Shown here one piece after another: positions 25,286 to 34,014 of a stretch of DNA of 55,421 nt; the stretch's first letter is position 1; each line of letters opens with the position of its first letter. The DNA comes from Luteimonas rhizosphaerae. Lineage in GTDB: Bacteria; Pseudomonadota; Gammaproteobacteria; Xanthomonadales; Xanthomonadaceae. The stretch covers positions 1-55,421 of the forward strand of contig NZ_NRQR01000007.1 in NCBI RefSeq assembly GCF_002849595.1. The letters run 5' to 3'. The position numbers and the translations under genes were made by a program. The notes beneath the pieces are model-generated. The model searched no databases and had not been told where the DNA came from. It was given only the letters and a program-made list of their open reading frames with translations.

Positions 25286-27106
25286 ATGTCCGCAGCAGAT
25301 TCCCGAGACCGCGCAGAAACCCCGCCCACCGCCTACTGGCGTCGCTGGGTCGCGGACGCGGCGCCTGCGGTCCTGCCCGGCCGCGCCACCGACGACGGCA
25401 ATGCGCCGACGCGCGAGGCCACGGCAGCCGCCGCGTCGGCCGATGCCGCGGCCGAACCGCCGTATCGCGTGCTGGTGGTCGAGGACGACCCCAGCCAGGC
25501 GCTGTTCGCCGAAAGCGTGCTCAATGGCGCCGGCATGGAAGCGCACGTGGTGCCGGTCGCCAACGAATTCATGACCACGCTGCAGCGCGTGCAGCCCGAT
25601 CTGGTGCTGATGGACCTGCACATGCCGGGCATGGACGGCAACGAGCTGACCACGCAGCTGCGGCAGCAGCCGGCGTTCTCGCACATTCCGGTCGTGTTCC
25701 TGACCGGCGACGAGGACCCGGACCGCCACTTCGAAGCGCTGGAAGTCGGCGCCGACGACTTCCTGACCAAGCCGGTGCGGCCGCGACACCTGATCGCCGC
25801 GGTGCAGAACCGCATCCGCCGGGCCCGTTCGCTTCAGCAGATGCCCGAGCCCGGGCGCCATCCCGTAACCGGCCTCAATAGCCGGCTGCAGATCCTGCAG
25901 CGGCTGGCCGAGGCGATTCCCGGCAGCGCGCGCGGCGCACTAGGCTTCATCGAGATCGAAGGCATCACCGCGTTGCGGGACCGCTACGGCTACGCCGGAC
26001 TGGAGTCGATCCTGACCGACGCCGGTCGCCACGTGCGCGAACTTGTCGGCGACGCGCCGGCGACGCGGCTCAACGACAACACGTTCCTGGTCTTCGCCCC
26101 GGGCGTCGCCCGTGTCGAGCTCGATGCGTGGGCGCGCAGTCTGCGCGACGGCATCGGCAGCCATCCGTTTCCGCTCGCCGACCAGCAGATCCGACTGCGC
26201 GCCCTCGTCGGCTACGCCGATCTGGCCCACGGCTACGGCGAGCCCGGCGCCGCGCTCGCGGCTGCCGAGCAGGCCCTTCGCGAATCGCGCGGTACGCCGC
26301 TCGGCATCGCCGTGCACATGCCGTCCGACGAGCCGGTCGGCGACGAACAGAACGCATTCGGCCAGGACCTCGCCGGCGCGCTAGCCGACAACCGCATCGA
26401 ACTCGCGTTCCAGCCGATCGTCGCCGTCGCCGGCGGCGACGAGGCGCAATACCAGACGCTGCTGCGGCTGCGCGGTCGCGACGGCGAGCTGCATTCGGCG
26501 GCGCGGATCCTGCCGGCTGCCGAAGCGGCCGGCCTGCTGCACGAGATCGACCGCCGCGTGCTCGAGCTAGCCCTCGACACGCTCGAGGTCCACCAGCAAC
26601 GCGGCGCGCCGATGCGGCTGTTCGTGTCGCAGTCGTCGCGCAGCCTGATCGAGCCCGGCCAGGCCGAATGGCTGGTCGGCACGCTCGCCTCGCGCGGCCT
26701 GCCCGGGCCGTCGCTGGTCATCGACGTGCGCCAGGACGATGCGCTGATCCACGCGCTGTCGCTGCAGGATTTCTGCGCGAAGATGGTCCCCGCCGGCGTG
26801 CAGCTGTGCCTCGGCCAGTACAGCGCCGGCGACGAGGCCAATGCGCTGCTCGCGCAACTGCCGCTGGGCTTCGTGCGCCTGGCCGCGCGTTACTCGCGGC
26901 AGCTCGACGAACCCAAGGTCCGCGACGAAATGCGGGTCTCGGTCGAACGCGCCCACCGGCTCGGCCTGCAGGTCATCGGCCAGCAGGTGGAAGACCCGCA
27001 GGCCGCGGCGACGCTGTGGATGAGCGGCATCGACTTCATCCAGGGCAACCTGGTGCAGCGCGTCGATGGCGGCCTGAACTTCGACTTCCACCACTCCGTC
27101 CTCTGA
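25286..27106 (+). CDS. Receiver protein with degenerate GGDEF and EAL domains
   Basis: 606 residues. Residues 1-58: variable, Ala/Pro-rich. Residues 60-180: receiver with acidic E67/D68/D69, phospho-acceptor D110 (LVLMDLHMPGMDG), T140 and K162, so it should be phosphorylated. Residues 190-340: GGDEF-like domain whose signature has become R-L-N-D-N-T-F-L-V-F-A-P, so no cyclase activity. Residues 365-606: EAL-like domain in which the catalytic E (Q390-T-L in place of E-A-L), the D-D-F-G motif (now G-Q-Y-S), the metal-binding N and T-E sites and the late E (Q-Q-V-E for E-G-V-E) are all changed, so no phosphodiesterase. The output is probably a cyclic-di-GMP or protein-binding scaffold, like FimX. 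3 bases before its likely kinase. Confidence 0.85.
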   Translation: MSAADSRDRAETPPTAYWRRWVADAAPAVLPGRATDDGNAPTREATAAAASADAAAEPPYRVLVVEDDPSQALFAESVLNGAGMEAHVVPVANEFMTTLQRVQPDLVLMDLHMPGMDGNELTTQLRQQPAFSHIPVVFLTGDEDPDRHFEALEVGADDFLTKPVRPRHLIAAVQNRIRRARSLQQMPEPGRHPVTGLNSRLQILQRLAEAIPGSARGALGFIEIEGITALRDRYGYAGLESILTDAGRHVRELVGDAPATRLNDNTFLVFAPGVARVELDAWARSLRDGIGSHPFPLADQQIRLRALVGYADLAHGYGEPGAALAAAEQALRESRGTPLGIAVHMPSDEPVGDEQNAFGQDLAGALADNRIELAFQPIVAVAGGDEAQYQTLLRLRGRDGELHSAARILPAAEAAGLLHEIDRRVLELALDTLEVHQQRGAPMRLFVSQSSRSLIEPGQAEWLVGTLASRGLPGPSLVIDVRQDDALIHALSLQDFCAKMVPAGVQLCLGQYSAGDEANALLAQLPLGFVRLAARYSRQLDEPKVRDEMRVSVERAHRLGLQVIGQQVEDPQAAATLWMSGIDFIQGNLVQRVDGGLNFDFHHSVL

Positions 27107-27109
27107 CCG

Positions 27110-29716
27110 ATGATCTCGCGCCGGCGCCCTTCCGCTCTGATGCTGCGCTGGCTCGCACTCGGGGCCGCCGCCGGTGCCGCGATCACGATGCTGCTCGAGA
27201 CCCTCGGCCTCGCCGGCCCGTGGCAGGCGATCGCCCTGGTGCTGGCGCTGCTCGCGGTATTCGCGTCGATCGCGGTCAGCGTGCGCATGCACCAGAGCGT
27301 GCGCGAACTCGAAGCGGCCGACGAGCGCGTGCGACGCGACGAACTGGCCCTCGGCGAGCTGCAGCGCGAGCTCGACCAGCGCACCCAGCTGGAACTCGAA
27401 CTGCGTGAAGCCAAGCAGGCCGCCGAGTCGGCGGTGATGGCGAAAGGCGAGTTCCTGGCGACGATGAGCCACGAGATCCGCACGCCCCTCAACGGCATCA
27501 CGCCGATGCTCGACCTGCTGATGCACGCCAAGCTGGCGCCCGACCACGCGGAACTGGTGCGCACGGCTTACCTGTCGTCGCAGCAGATGCAGCGCATCGT
27601 CGACGACATCCTCGACTACTCCAAGCTGGAGTCGAACAAGCTCGATCTCGAGGTCACCGGCTTCCATCTGCGCGAACTGCTCGACAGCGTGATCCAGCTG
27701 ATGGAGCGCGCCGCCCAGACCAAGGGCCTGCGCATCAGCCTGCAGGTCGATCCGTCCGTGCGGCTGCCGGTGCGCGGGGATCCGGTGCGGATGCGGCAGA
27801 TCCTCAGCAACCTGCTGAGCAACGCGGTGAAGTTCACCGAGCGCGGCAGCATCGGCGTCAGCGTGCGCCGCATCGGTGAAACCGCGGCCCAGCACCAGTT
27901 GCGTTTCGAGGTCCGCGACACCGGCATCGGCATCTCGCCGGAAGGCCGTGCGCGCCTGTTCCAGGCATTCAACCAGGCCGACGCGTCGACTACTCGGCTC
28001 TATGGCGGCACGGGCCTCGGGCTGGCGATCTCGCGCCGCATCGTCGAACTGATGGGCGGCCGCATCGGCGTCGACTCCGAGCCCGGCGTCGGCTCGACGT
28101 TCTGGTTCGAACTGCCGCTGCTGAAGGCGCAGGGCGACATGCCTGCCGAAGACCACCATCCGCGCGAGGGCCGCGTGCTGTTGCTGAGCGCGGATCCGCG
28201 CCTGCGCCTGCGCCTGAGCATGCTGATGCCGAACTGGGGCATGCGTGTGAGCGCGGTCGAGACCACGCAGGAAGCGCTCGACCGCCTGCGGACCGCGGCC
28301 AGCCAGGGCGCGCCGTGGGCCTACTCGATCGTCGTCGCCGATCTCACCGGCATGCGCAATACCGCGGTCGCGCTGTACCGCAACGTGACCCGGCAGGCCG
28401 CGTACGGGCAGCTGCGCCTGGTCTGCCTGTACGGCGACGAGCCGGTGCCCGAGGAGCTGCGCGGCAACGTCGCCCTGCTCAACCGGCAGGCGCCGGATGC
28501 CGATCTGCGGGTCGCGATCCTCGATCTCGACGCCCCGTCCGCGATCGCGCCCGCCGCCGACACCGGCGCAGCGGCAGCCACGGCCGAGCATGCGCCGGCA
28601 TCGTCTGCGCCAGTGGCGACGCCGGCCGGTGGCGTCGACCTGTCGCCGCAGCCGATTCCGCCCGATAGCCCCGATGCCGCGCGCAGCGCCACGCCGCGCA
28701 AGCCGCGCGTGCTGCTGGTCGAGGACAACCCGGTCAACCTGATGGTCGGCCAGCGCCTGCTGGCGGTCCTCGGCATCACCTGCGACACCGCGAGCAATGG
28801 CGAAGCCGCCCTGTTGCGCATCACGGGGTCGCGCTACGACATCGTGCTGATGGATTGCCAGATGCCGGTCATGGATGGCTACACCGCCACCCGCCGCTGG
28901 CGTGAGCACGAGGCCGAGGAGCATGTCGGACGGCGCCTGCCGATCGTCGCGATGACCGCGAACGCGATGGCGGGCGATCGCCAGAAGTGCCTCGATGCCG
29001 GCATGGACGACTATCTGGCGAAGCCGGTCACGCGCAGCGAGCTCGAACGCTGCCTGCACCGCTGGTTCGACCCGGACGCCCCGGCGCCGCAGGTCAGCGC
29101 ACAGCCGGTGGACGAGACGGAAGAGAAGACCGAGCAACCCGCAACAGATCTGCAGGGCGATGCGATCGAGATGGCGCCGGGCGCCGCTTCGGAGCGCGAC
29201 GTCATGCCGGCGCAGGACGACGTCGCACCGCAAGCGGCTCACCATCCTGCGCCCACACTCGCGCCGGCCGACGCACGCGCGGACGCACCGGTTGCCGAAG
29301 ACGCACTGCCGCCCGCGGTGATTCCCGCTGCGATGCCGGCGCCAGCGGCGCCGCCGGCTGCCGCGCTGCCGCCGATCCTCGATCAGGAAGTGCTCGACGA
29401 TCTGCGCACCATGCTCGGCGACGAGGTCGATGCGCTGGTCGAGATGTTCCTCGACGACACGCCGCGTCTGCTGACCGCGCTGGAGAATGCGGTCGACGGA
29501 CCCGACTACGACGCCTTGCGCGACGCGGCGCACTCGTTGAAGTCGTCCAGCGCGAACCTCGGTGCGATGTCGCTGTCGGCCGCGGCCAAGCGCGTCGAGC
29601 TGGGCGCACGCGAACGGCACCTGGAACGTCCGGCGGTCGCGGTGGCGCTGGTCTCCAACGAATTCGCACGCGCGCGCCGGCTGCTACGCGAACAGCATCC
29701 GTCGATTTCCGCCTGA
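27110..29716 (+). CDS. Hybrid sensor histidine kinase with two receivers and Hpt
   Basis: 868 residues. Two membrane helices about 12-32 and 38-58 with almost no periplasmic part, a coiled coil about 64-110, then HisKA with H121 (SHEIRTPLNG), N-box N-L-L-S-N-A-V-K-F-T, G1 D-T-G-I-G-I and G2 G-T-G-L-G-L-A-I. Residues 353-475 resemble a receiver but the acidic pocket and lysine are lost (D411 remains). Residues 530-655 are a good receiver with D582 (VLMDCQMPVMDG) and K638. After a Pro/Ala/Glu linker an Hpt domain has H808 (HSLKSSSANLGA). The layout HK-REC-REC-Hpt is that of BarA/RpfC-like phosphorelay kinases. Input is likely intracellular or membrane-derived. Expected to phosphorylate the receiver protein just upstream. 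Confidence 0.88.
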   Translation: MISRRRPSALMLRWLALGAAAGAAITMLLETLGLAGPWQAIALVLALLAVFASIAVSVRMHQSVRELEAADERVRRDELALGELQRELDQRTQLELELREAKQAAESAVMAKGEFLATMSHEIRTPLNGITPMLDLLMHAKLAPDHAELVRTAYLSSQQMQRIVDDILDYSKLESNKLDLEVTGFHLRELLDSVIQLMERAAQTKGLRISLQVDPSVRLPVRGDPVRMRQILSNLLSNAVKFTERGSIGVSVRRIGETAAQHQLRFEVRDTGIGISPEGRARLFQAFNQADASTTRLYGGTGLGLAISRRIVELMGGRIGVDSEPGVGSTFWFELPLLKAQGDMPAEDHHPREGRVLLLSADPRLRLRLSMLMPNWGMRVSAVETTQEALDRLRTAASQGAPWAYSIVVADLTGMRNTAVALYRNVTRQAAYGQLRLVCLYGDEPVPEELRGNVALLNRQAPDADLRVAILDLDAPSAIAPAADTGAAAATAEHAPASSAPVATPAGGVDLSPQPIPPDSPDAARSATPRKPRVLLVEDNPVNLMVGQRLLAVLGITCDTASNGEAALLRITGSRYDIVLMDCQMPVMDGYTATRRWREHEAEEHVGRRLPIVAMTANAMAGDRQKCLDAGMDDYLAKPVTRSELERCLHRWFDPDAPAPQVSAQPVDETEEKTEQPATDLQGDAIEMAPGAASERDVMPAQDDVAPQAAHHPAPTLAPADARADAPVAEDALPPAVIPAAMPAPAAPPAAALPPILDQEVLDDLRTMLGDEVDALVEMFLDDTPRLLTALENAVDGPDYDALRDAAHSLKSSSANLGAMSLSAAAKRVELGARERHLERPAVAVALVSNEFARARRLLREQHPSISA

Positions 29717-29895
29717 GCAGACAGCTCTGCCGCCCGATCGATGCGGACAGCGGCATCGGATTCGCATCGCGAACCCGTTGCATCCCGATGCCCCATCGCA
29801 TCCACTCGCCTGCGTCGCGATGACTGGGCACGCGGCATCCGGATCAACCGGGATGCGGGTGCCGCGTCATGCCCGGCAGCCAAGGCGGCGAGAGC

Positions 29896-30375
29896 TCAAT
29901 GCTGGTCGCCGCCCATCTGGCTCTGGAGATAGTTCTCCGCGCCGATCCTCGCCACGAGATCGAGCTGGGTTTCCAGCCAGTCGACGTGTTCTTCTTCGTT
30001 CTCGAGGATGTCCGACAGCAGCTTGCGGCTGACGAAGTCGCCGACCTGTTCGCAATGCAGGATCGCCTCGCGCAGCAGCGGGATGCCTTCCATCTCCAGC
30101 GCGAGATCGCACTCGAGCAGTTCGACCGGATGCTCGCCGATGCGCAGCTTGCCCAGTGCCTGGAAGTTTGGCAGGCCTTCGAGGAAGAGGATGCGCTCCG
30201 ACAACACGTCGGCGTGCTTCATCTCCTCGATGGACTCCTTGTACTCGTGCTTGGCGAGCGCATCGAGTCCCCAGTTCTTCAGCATCTTGGCGTGCAGGAA
30301 GTACTGGTTGATCGCCGTCAGCTCGTTGTACAGCGCCTGGTTGAGGTAGCGGATGACCTGCGCGTCGCCCTTCAT
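29896..30375 (-). CDS. bfr: Bacterioferritin
   Basis: 24-mer iron store with haem. 159 residues (E. coli 158), starting [20 protein letters not shown]. Ferroxidase ligands E18, E51 and H54 and the haem-ligating M52 (EEMKHAD) are at their expected places, followed by the family block [19 protein letters not shown] and later [14 protein letters not shown] with the other ferroxidase glutamate and histidine. Start ATG 30375 with GGAG 9 bases before. Downstream of bfd in the same direction with a 112-base gap that holds a hairpin, so its expression may be separate from bfd. Confidence 0.97.
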   Translation of the reverse strand: MKGDAQVIRYLNQALYNELTAINQYFLHAKMLKNWGLDALAKHEYKESIEEMKHADVLSERILFLEGLPNFQALGKLRIGEHPVELLECDLALEMEGIPLLREAILHCEQVGDFVSRKLLSDILENEEEHVDWLETQLDLVARIGAENYLQSQMGGDQH

Positions 30376-30459
30376 CGGGATGCTCCATGTGTCGCGAATT
30401 CGGCCACTCTAGCCACTCGTGGACGACCGTGACGGAACGCGAATCGTGCGCATCGCGTG

Positions 30460-30481
30460 GCGACCGGCCGCAGCCGGTCGC
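30460..30481. terminator. GC-rich hairpin between bfd and bfr
   Basis: Perfect 9-base inverted repeat (GCGACCGGC / GCCGGTCGC, loop CGCA) directly after the bfd stop on the minus strand. It could end or attenuate bfd transcription before bfr, but there is no T run after it, so it may be factor-dependent or only an RNA-stabilising structure. Confidence 0.4.
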
Positions 30482-30487
30482 GATGCC

Positions 30488-30712
30488 TCAGGCGGCGGAG
30501 GCGATCAGCGGGAACTCGTACAGCGCGCCGGCAGACTGCAGCGCGTGATCCGCGTGGCTGCGGCGCAGCAGGTCGCTGGCCATGTCCAGGCAGCTGCCGC
30601 AGGTCGCGCCGCAGCCGGTCCGCATCGTCAGTTCCGCCACCTCGCGGCAGCCGGCGGCGGCTGCCTGACGGATCTGGGAGTCGGTGACACCGTTGCAGAT
30701 GCAGACGTACAA
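30488..30712 (-). CDS. bfd: Bacterioferritin-associated ferredoxin
   Basis: Small [2Fe-2S] protein that reduces bacterioferritin to release iron. 74 residues using the TTG at 30712: MYVCICNGVTDSQIRQA, then C-G-A-T-C-G-S-C. The four Cys (C-I-C-N and C-x-x-C-G-x-C pattern) form the cluster site in BFD-like proteins. An upstream in-frame codon adds 11 residues not found in the family, and the TTG is preferred because homologues begin M-Y-V-C. Faces a Fur-like box 41-59 bases upstream. Bfd+bfr together form an iron storage and release pair. Confidence 0.93.
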   Translation of the reverse strand: MYVCICNGVTDSQIRQAAAAGCREVAELTMRTGCGATCGSCLDMASDLLRRSHADHALQSAGALYEFPLIASAA

Positions 30713-30752
30713 GGCGGAAGTCCTGGGCGGAGCGCGAACCCGCATTTCGCCA

Positions 30753-30771
30753 CAGAACGAGAATCATTGTC
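30753..30771 (-). promoter_or_regulatory. Fur-box-like site upstream of bfd
   Basis: The 19 bases CAGAACGAGAATCATTGTC match the classic Fur box (GATAATGATAATCATTATC) at 14 of 19 positions, including the core AATCATT. It lies 41-59 bases upstream of the bfd start, the right place for iron-dependent repression, and stands out as AT-rich in this DNA. Supports bfd being derepressed at low iron, when stored iron is needed. Not tested by scoring. Confidence 0.6.
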
Positions 30772-30784
30772 AAACGCGAACGAT

Positions 30785-31390
30785 TCAGGCCCCGCTGCTG
30801 CCGTCGGAATCGCGGCCCCGGACGTCACCCATGCGCGACCGGGCACGTCGTGGTGCGCCGAACCGGCTGCGGGCGCGCGCCTCGATCGCGGCCTGCGGAA
30901 TGGCCTGCTGCCCGGCGATCTGGCGCGCGAACGGCGCCAGGTGCAGCAGCGCGCTGGCGTAGACGCCCCGTTTGAACATCACCACGTGCTCGAGCGGATA
31001 CCAGAAGTCCACCCAGCGCCAGTGATCGAACTCCGGCGTTTCGGTCAGATCGAGGCACAGATGGTCGTCATCGCCCACGAACTGCAGCAGGAACCAGACC
31101 TGCTTCTGGCCGATGCAGATGATGCGGTCGTTGCGGCGGATGGCGCGCTGCGGCAGGCGGTAGCGCAGCCAGCCGGGCGTCGCGCCCAGCACGTCGACGT
31201 GCTCGGGCAGCAGGCCGGTTTCCTCCCGCAGCTCGCGATACATCGCCTCGAGCGGCGTCTCGTCGGTATTCATCCCGCCCTGCGGGAACTGCCAGCCATC
31301 GCGACGCACCCGGCGCGCCCAGAACACACGGCCGTCCGGACGCATCAGCACGATGCCGACATTGGGTCTGAACCCGTCCGGATCGATCAC
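30785..31390 (-). CDS. rppH: RNA pyrophosphohydrolase
   Basis: Removes pyrophosphate from mRNA 5' ends, starting RNase E-dependent decay. 201 residues from GTG 31390: [15 protein letters not shown], the same beginning as other xanthomonad RppH proteins. Nudix box [30 protein letters not shown] before it, and [10 protein letters not shown] and P-E-F-D-H-W-R-W-V after it. The last ~30 residues are Arg-rich (R-R-A-R-S-R-M-G) and variable. Downstream of the tRNA-Met, separated by a terminator. Confidence 0.94.
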   Translation of the reverse strand: MIDPDGFRPNVGIVLMRPDGRVFWARRVRRDGWQFPQGGMNTDETPLEAMYRELREETGLLPEHVDVLGATPGWLRYRLPQRAIRRNDRIICIGQKQVWFLLQFVGDDDHLCLDLTETPEFDHWRWVDFWYPLEHVVMFKRGVYASALLHLAPFARQIAGQQAIPQAAIEARARSRFGAPRRARSRMGDVRGRDSDGSSGA

Positions 31391-31520
31391 GATGCGGACT
31401 CCTCGATACGATTGACTTGCGTCACTGGCATCGACTCTGCCACGGGCACGCGGACCCGACAAGCCGAGACGCCGACGCTGCACTCGGCGATGGCCCGGAA
31501 AACCGGTCCTGCAGATGCGA

Positions 31521-31545
31521 AAAACCCGCCGGCAAGGCGGGTTTT
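31521..31545. terminator. Bidirectional-type intrinsic terminator
   Basis: 10-base perfect stem AAAACCCGCC / GGCGGGTTTT with a GGCAA loop, giving A and T runs on both sides. It lies directly 3' of the tRNA-Met gene (minus strand) and before rppH, and is best read as the tRNA terminator. Confidence 0.8.
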
Positions 31546-31549
31546 CGTG

Positions 31550-31626
31550 TGGTGGCTATGGGTGGACTCGAACCACCGACCCCAGCATTATGAGTGCTGT
31601 GCTCTAACCGGCTGAGCTACATAGCC
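31550..31626 (-). tRNA. tRNA-Met (CAT), elongator
   Basis: 77 bases on the minus strand including encoded CCA. Acceptor stem GGCTATG/CATAGCC, D-arm with GCTCAGCCGGTTAGAGC, anticodon loop CTCATAA with anticodon CAT, T-arm ending GGTTCGAGTCC. The 5' sequence GGCTATGTAGCTCAG closely follows E. coli elongator metT (GGCTACGTAGCTCAG). Positions 4-69 and 5-68 are U-A and A-U, not the C-G pairs used by TilS, which argues against tRNA-Ile2. Confidence 0.93.
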
Positions 31627-31732
31627 ATCGGCTCGCGCGGACATCGCCACGACGAGCCGCGCATTCTGCTATCCCCGAGCGCCCGCGTCAATCCGCGAAC
31701 CGGCATCGTGACCGGGGTCCGGCCTGCCCCGC

Positions 31733-33940
31733 TCAGCGGGCCGAGGCCTGGGCAGCGCCGATGCCCAGCTGGTCGAGCATGAACGCATACATCTCCGCCG
31801 ACTCGCGGTAGCGGCGGAAACGGCCCGACTTGCCGCCGTGGCCGGCCTCCATGTTCGTACGGAACACCACCGGCCCCGCCCCGGTATTGAGATCGCGCAG
31901 CTTGGCCACGTATTTCGCCGGCTCCCAGTACTGCACCTGCGAATCCCACAGCCCGGTGCCGACGAACATCGCCGGATAGGCCTTGGCGTCGAGGTTGTCG
32001 TAAGGCGAGTACCCGAGGATGTAGTCGTAGTAGCGCTTTTCTTCCGGGTTGCCCCACTCGTCGTATTCGTTGGTGGTCAGCGGAATGCTCGGGTCGAGCA
32101 TCGTCGTGACAACGTCGACGAACGGCACCTGCGACAGGATCACGCGGTACTTTTCCGGCGCCATGTTCGAGATCGCGCCCATCAGCAGACCGCCGGCACT
32201 GCCACCGAAGGCCGCGACGCGATCCGGGGCGGCGTAGCCCTGCCTGACCAGATCGTCGGTGACGTCGATGAAGTCGGTGAACGTATTGATCTTGTTGAGC
32301 AGCTTGCCGTCGTCGTACCAGGCCCGCCCCATCTCCTCGCCGCCGCGGATGTGCGCGATGGCATAGACCATGCCGCGGTCGAGCAGGCTGACGTTGGTGA
32401 CCGAGAAGCCCGGATCCATCGACGCGCCGTAGCTGCCGTAGCCGTACTGCAACAGCGCCGCGGTGCCGTCCTTGTCGAAACCCTTGCGATAGACCAGCGA
32501 GACCGGAATGCGCTTGCCGTCGCGCGCCGTCGTCCACACGCGCTCGGTGACGTAGTTCGCCGGGTCGTAGCCGATCACGGCCTGCTGCTTGAGCTGGCGA
32601 CGCTCGCCGGTCTGCGTATTGACCTCGAACGTCGTCGCCGGCGTGGTCAGCGAGGTGTAGCTGTAGCGCAGCCACGCGGTGTCGGCTTCGGAATTGACCG
32701 CCAGGCCCATCGCATACGCGGGCTCGTCGGCCTGCACGAACTCGTCGCTGCCGTCGGCCTTGAGCACGCGCACGCGGGTGAGCGCCTGCGCGCGTTCCTC
32801 GATCGCGGTAAACCCGTCGAACAGCTCATAGCCTTCGATGTAGACGTCGTCGCGATGCGGCACCAGATCGGTCCACTGCCGGCGCGAGGTGGCGTCGCTG
32901 GGCGCGGTGACGAGCTTGAAGTTCGTCGCCTTGTCTGCGTTGGTGCGGATCACCCAGCGACCGCCGTAATGGTCGGCGTCGTATTCGACGTCGCGCGCGC
33001 GCGGCGCGAGGACGGCGAAGGTGGCCGGGTTGTCGGCCGGCGCATAGCGGAGTTCGCTCGACACGGTGCTGCCGACCCCGATGACGATGTACTTGTCGTC
33101 GCGCGTGCGGTCGATGCCCATGTAGAAGCTGTCGTCCTTCTCTTCGTACACCAGCACGTCATCGGCGACCGGCGTGCCGAGCACGTGCTTCTTCACGCGC
33201 ACGGTCAACAGCGTTTCCGGATCGTTCTCGACGTAGAACAGCGTCCTGTTGTCGTCTGCCCAGACGAGGTTCGCCGACACGCCCGGGATCGATTCGGGAT
33301 AGACATCGCCGGTCTCGAGATTTTTGAAACGGATCGTGTACTGGCGGCGGCCGTTGGTGTCGTCGGCGTAAGCGAGAATGCGGTTGTCGCGGGTCACGTC
33401 CCAGTCGCCGACCGCGTAGTAGTCCTTGCCGTCGGCCAGCTGGTTGACGTCGAGCATGACCTGCTCGCCGCTGAAATCGGCGCGCGCGTTCGCGGCCTGG
33501 ATCGACAGGGCATCGACGCCCGCCGCATCGGCGCGGCGCGCGTGCACCGGATAGTCCTTGCCGGTCTCGAACCGCGCGTAGTACCAGAAGCCGCGGTCGC
33601 GGTACGGCACCGAGCTGTCGTCCTGCTGGATGCGGGCGACGATCTCGTCGTACAGCGTGTCCTCGACCGGCTTCAGCGACGCGAGCATCGCGTCGGCGTA
33701 GGCGTTCTCGGCGTTGAGATAGGCCAGCATCGCCGGATCTTCGCGCTCGTCGTCGCGCAGCCAGTAGTAGACGTCCTCGCGCGCTGCGCCATGCGGCGCG
33801 GTGACGGTGTGCGGGCGCTGTTCGGCGTCGGGCGGGACCGGCGCGGCGGCGTGGGACGCGGGAGAAACACTCATCAGGCTCAGGCTCGTCAGGATCGGCG
33901 CGGCCAGCAGTGCGGCCGCGCGCGGGAAAGATGTCTTCAT
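31733..33940 (-). CDS. ptrB: Exported oligopeptidase B-type S9 peptidase
   Basis: Serine oligopeptidase of 735 residues that cuts peptides after Lys/Arg (family knowledge). Residues 1-28 are a signal peptide (MKTSFPRAAALLAAPILTS...A-S-H-A-A-A), so this copy is periplasmic, unlike cytosolic E. coli PtrB. Then the S9 beta-propeller (about 35-430, R-E-D-V-Y-Y-W-L-R-D-D-E-R-E at its start) and the alpha/beta hydrolase domain with G-G-S-A-G-G (nucleophile), W-D-S-Q-V (Asp) and A-G-H-G-G-K-S-G-R (His). The pattern A-I-A-H-I-R-G-G-E-E-M-G and the two substrate-site acids favour oligopeptidase B. ATG 33940 gives the signal peptide. Follows another S9 gene in the same direction. Confidence 0.87.
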   Translation of the reverse strand: MKTSFPRAAALLAAPILTSLSLMSVSPASHAAAPVPPDAEQRPHTVTAPHGAAREDVYYWLRDDEREDPAMLAYLNAENAYADAMLASLKPVEDTLYDEIVARIQQDDSSVPYRDRGFWYYARFETGKDYPVHARRADAAGVDALSIQAANARADFSGEQVMLDVNQLADGKDYYAVGDWDVTRDNRILAYADDTNGRRQYTIRFKNLETGDVYPESIPGVSANLVWADDNRTLFYVENDPETLLTVRVKKHVLGTPVADDVLVYEEKDDSFYMGIDRTRDDKYIVIGVGSTVSSELRYAPADNPATFAVLAPRARDVEYDADHYGGRWVIRTNADKATNFKLVTAPSDATSRRQWTDLVPHRDDVYIEGYELFDGFTAIEERAQALTRVRVLKADGSDEFVQADEPAYAMGLAVNSEADTAWLRYSYTSLTTPATTFEVNTQTGERRQLKQQAVIGYDPANYVTERVWTTARDGKRIPVSLVYRKGFDKDGTAALLQYGYGSYGASMDPGFSVTNVSLLDRGMVYAIAHIRGGEEMGRAWYDDGKLLNKINTFTDFIDVTDDLVRQGYAAPDRVAAFGGSAGGLLMGAISNMAPEKYRVILSQVPFVDVVTTMLDPSIPLTTNEYDEWGNPEEKRYYDYILGYSPYDNLDAKAYPAMFVGTGLWDSQVQYWEPAKYVAKLRDLNTGAGPVVFRTNMEAGHGGKSGRFRRYRESAEMYAFMLDQLGIGAAQASAR

Positions 33941-33970
33941 AGGTGGGTCCACTCGCTGCCGATGCAACGC

Positions 33971-34004
33971 CGAAAAGAACACCGGCCGCGAGAAGCGGCC
34001 GGTG
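33971..34004 (-). terminator. Intrinsic terminator after the prolyl oligopeptidase gene
   Basis: Ten-base GC-rich inverted repeat CACCGGCCGC / GCGGCCGGTG with a GAGAA loop (33980-34004) and, on the minus strand, the following TTCTTTTC T-rich tract. Placed just after the stop of the upstream minus-strand gene, so the two S9 genes are probably separate transcripts. Confidence 0.75.
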
Positions 34005-34014
34005 CGGGATCGAA

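Noticed and set aside
26567..29620. Antisense open frame of over 1000 codons opposite the hybrid kinase
   Set aside because: Arg/His/Gln-rich shadow of a strongly supported kinase gene on the other strand; GC-rich DNA gives long antisense frames.
29717..29895. Imperfect repeat GGCATCCGG...GGGATGCGGGTGCC after the hybrid kinase gene
   Set aside because: Stem is interrupted and there is no T run; too weak to call a terminator.
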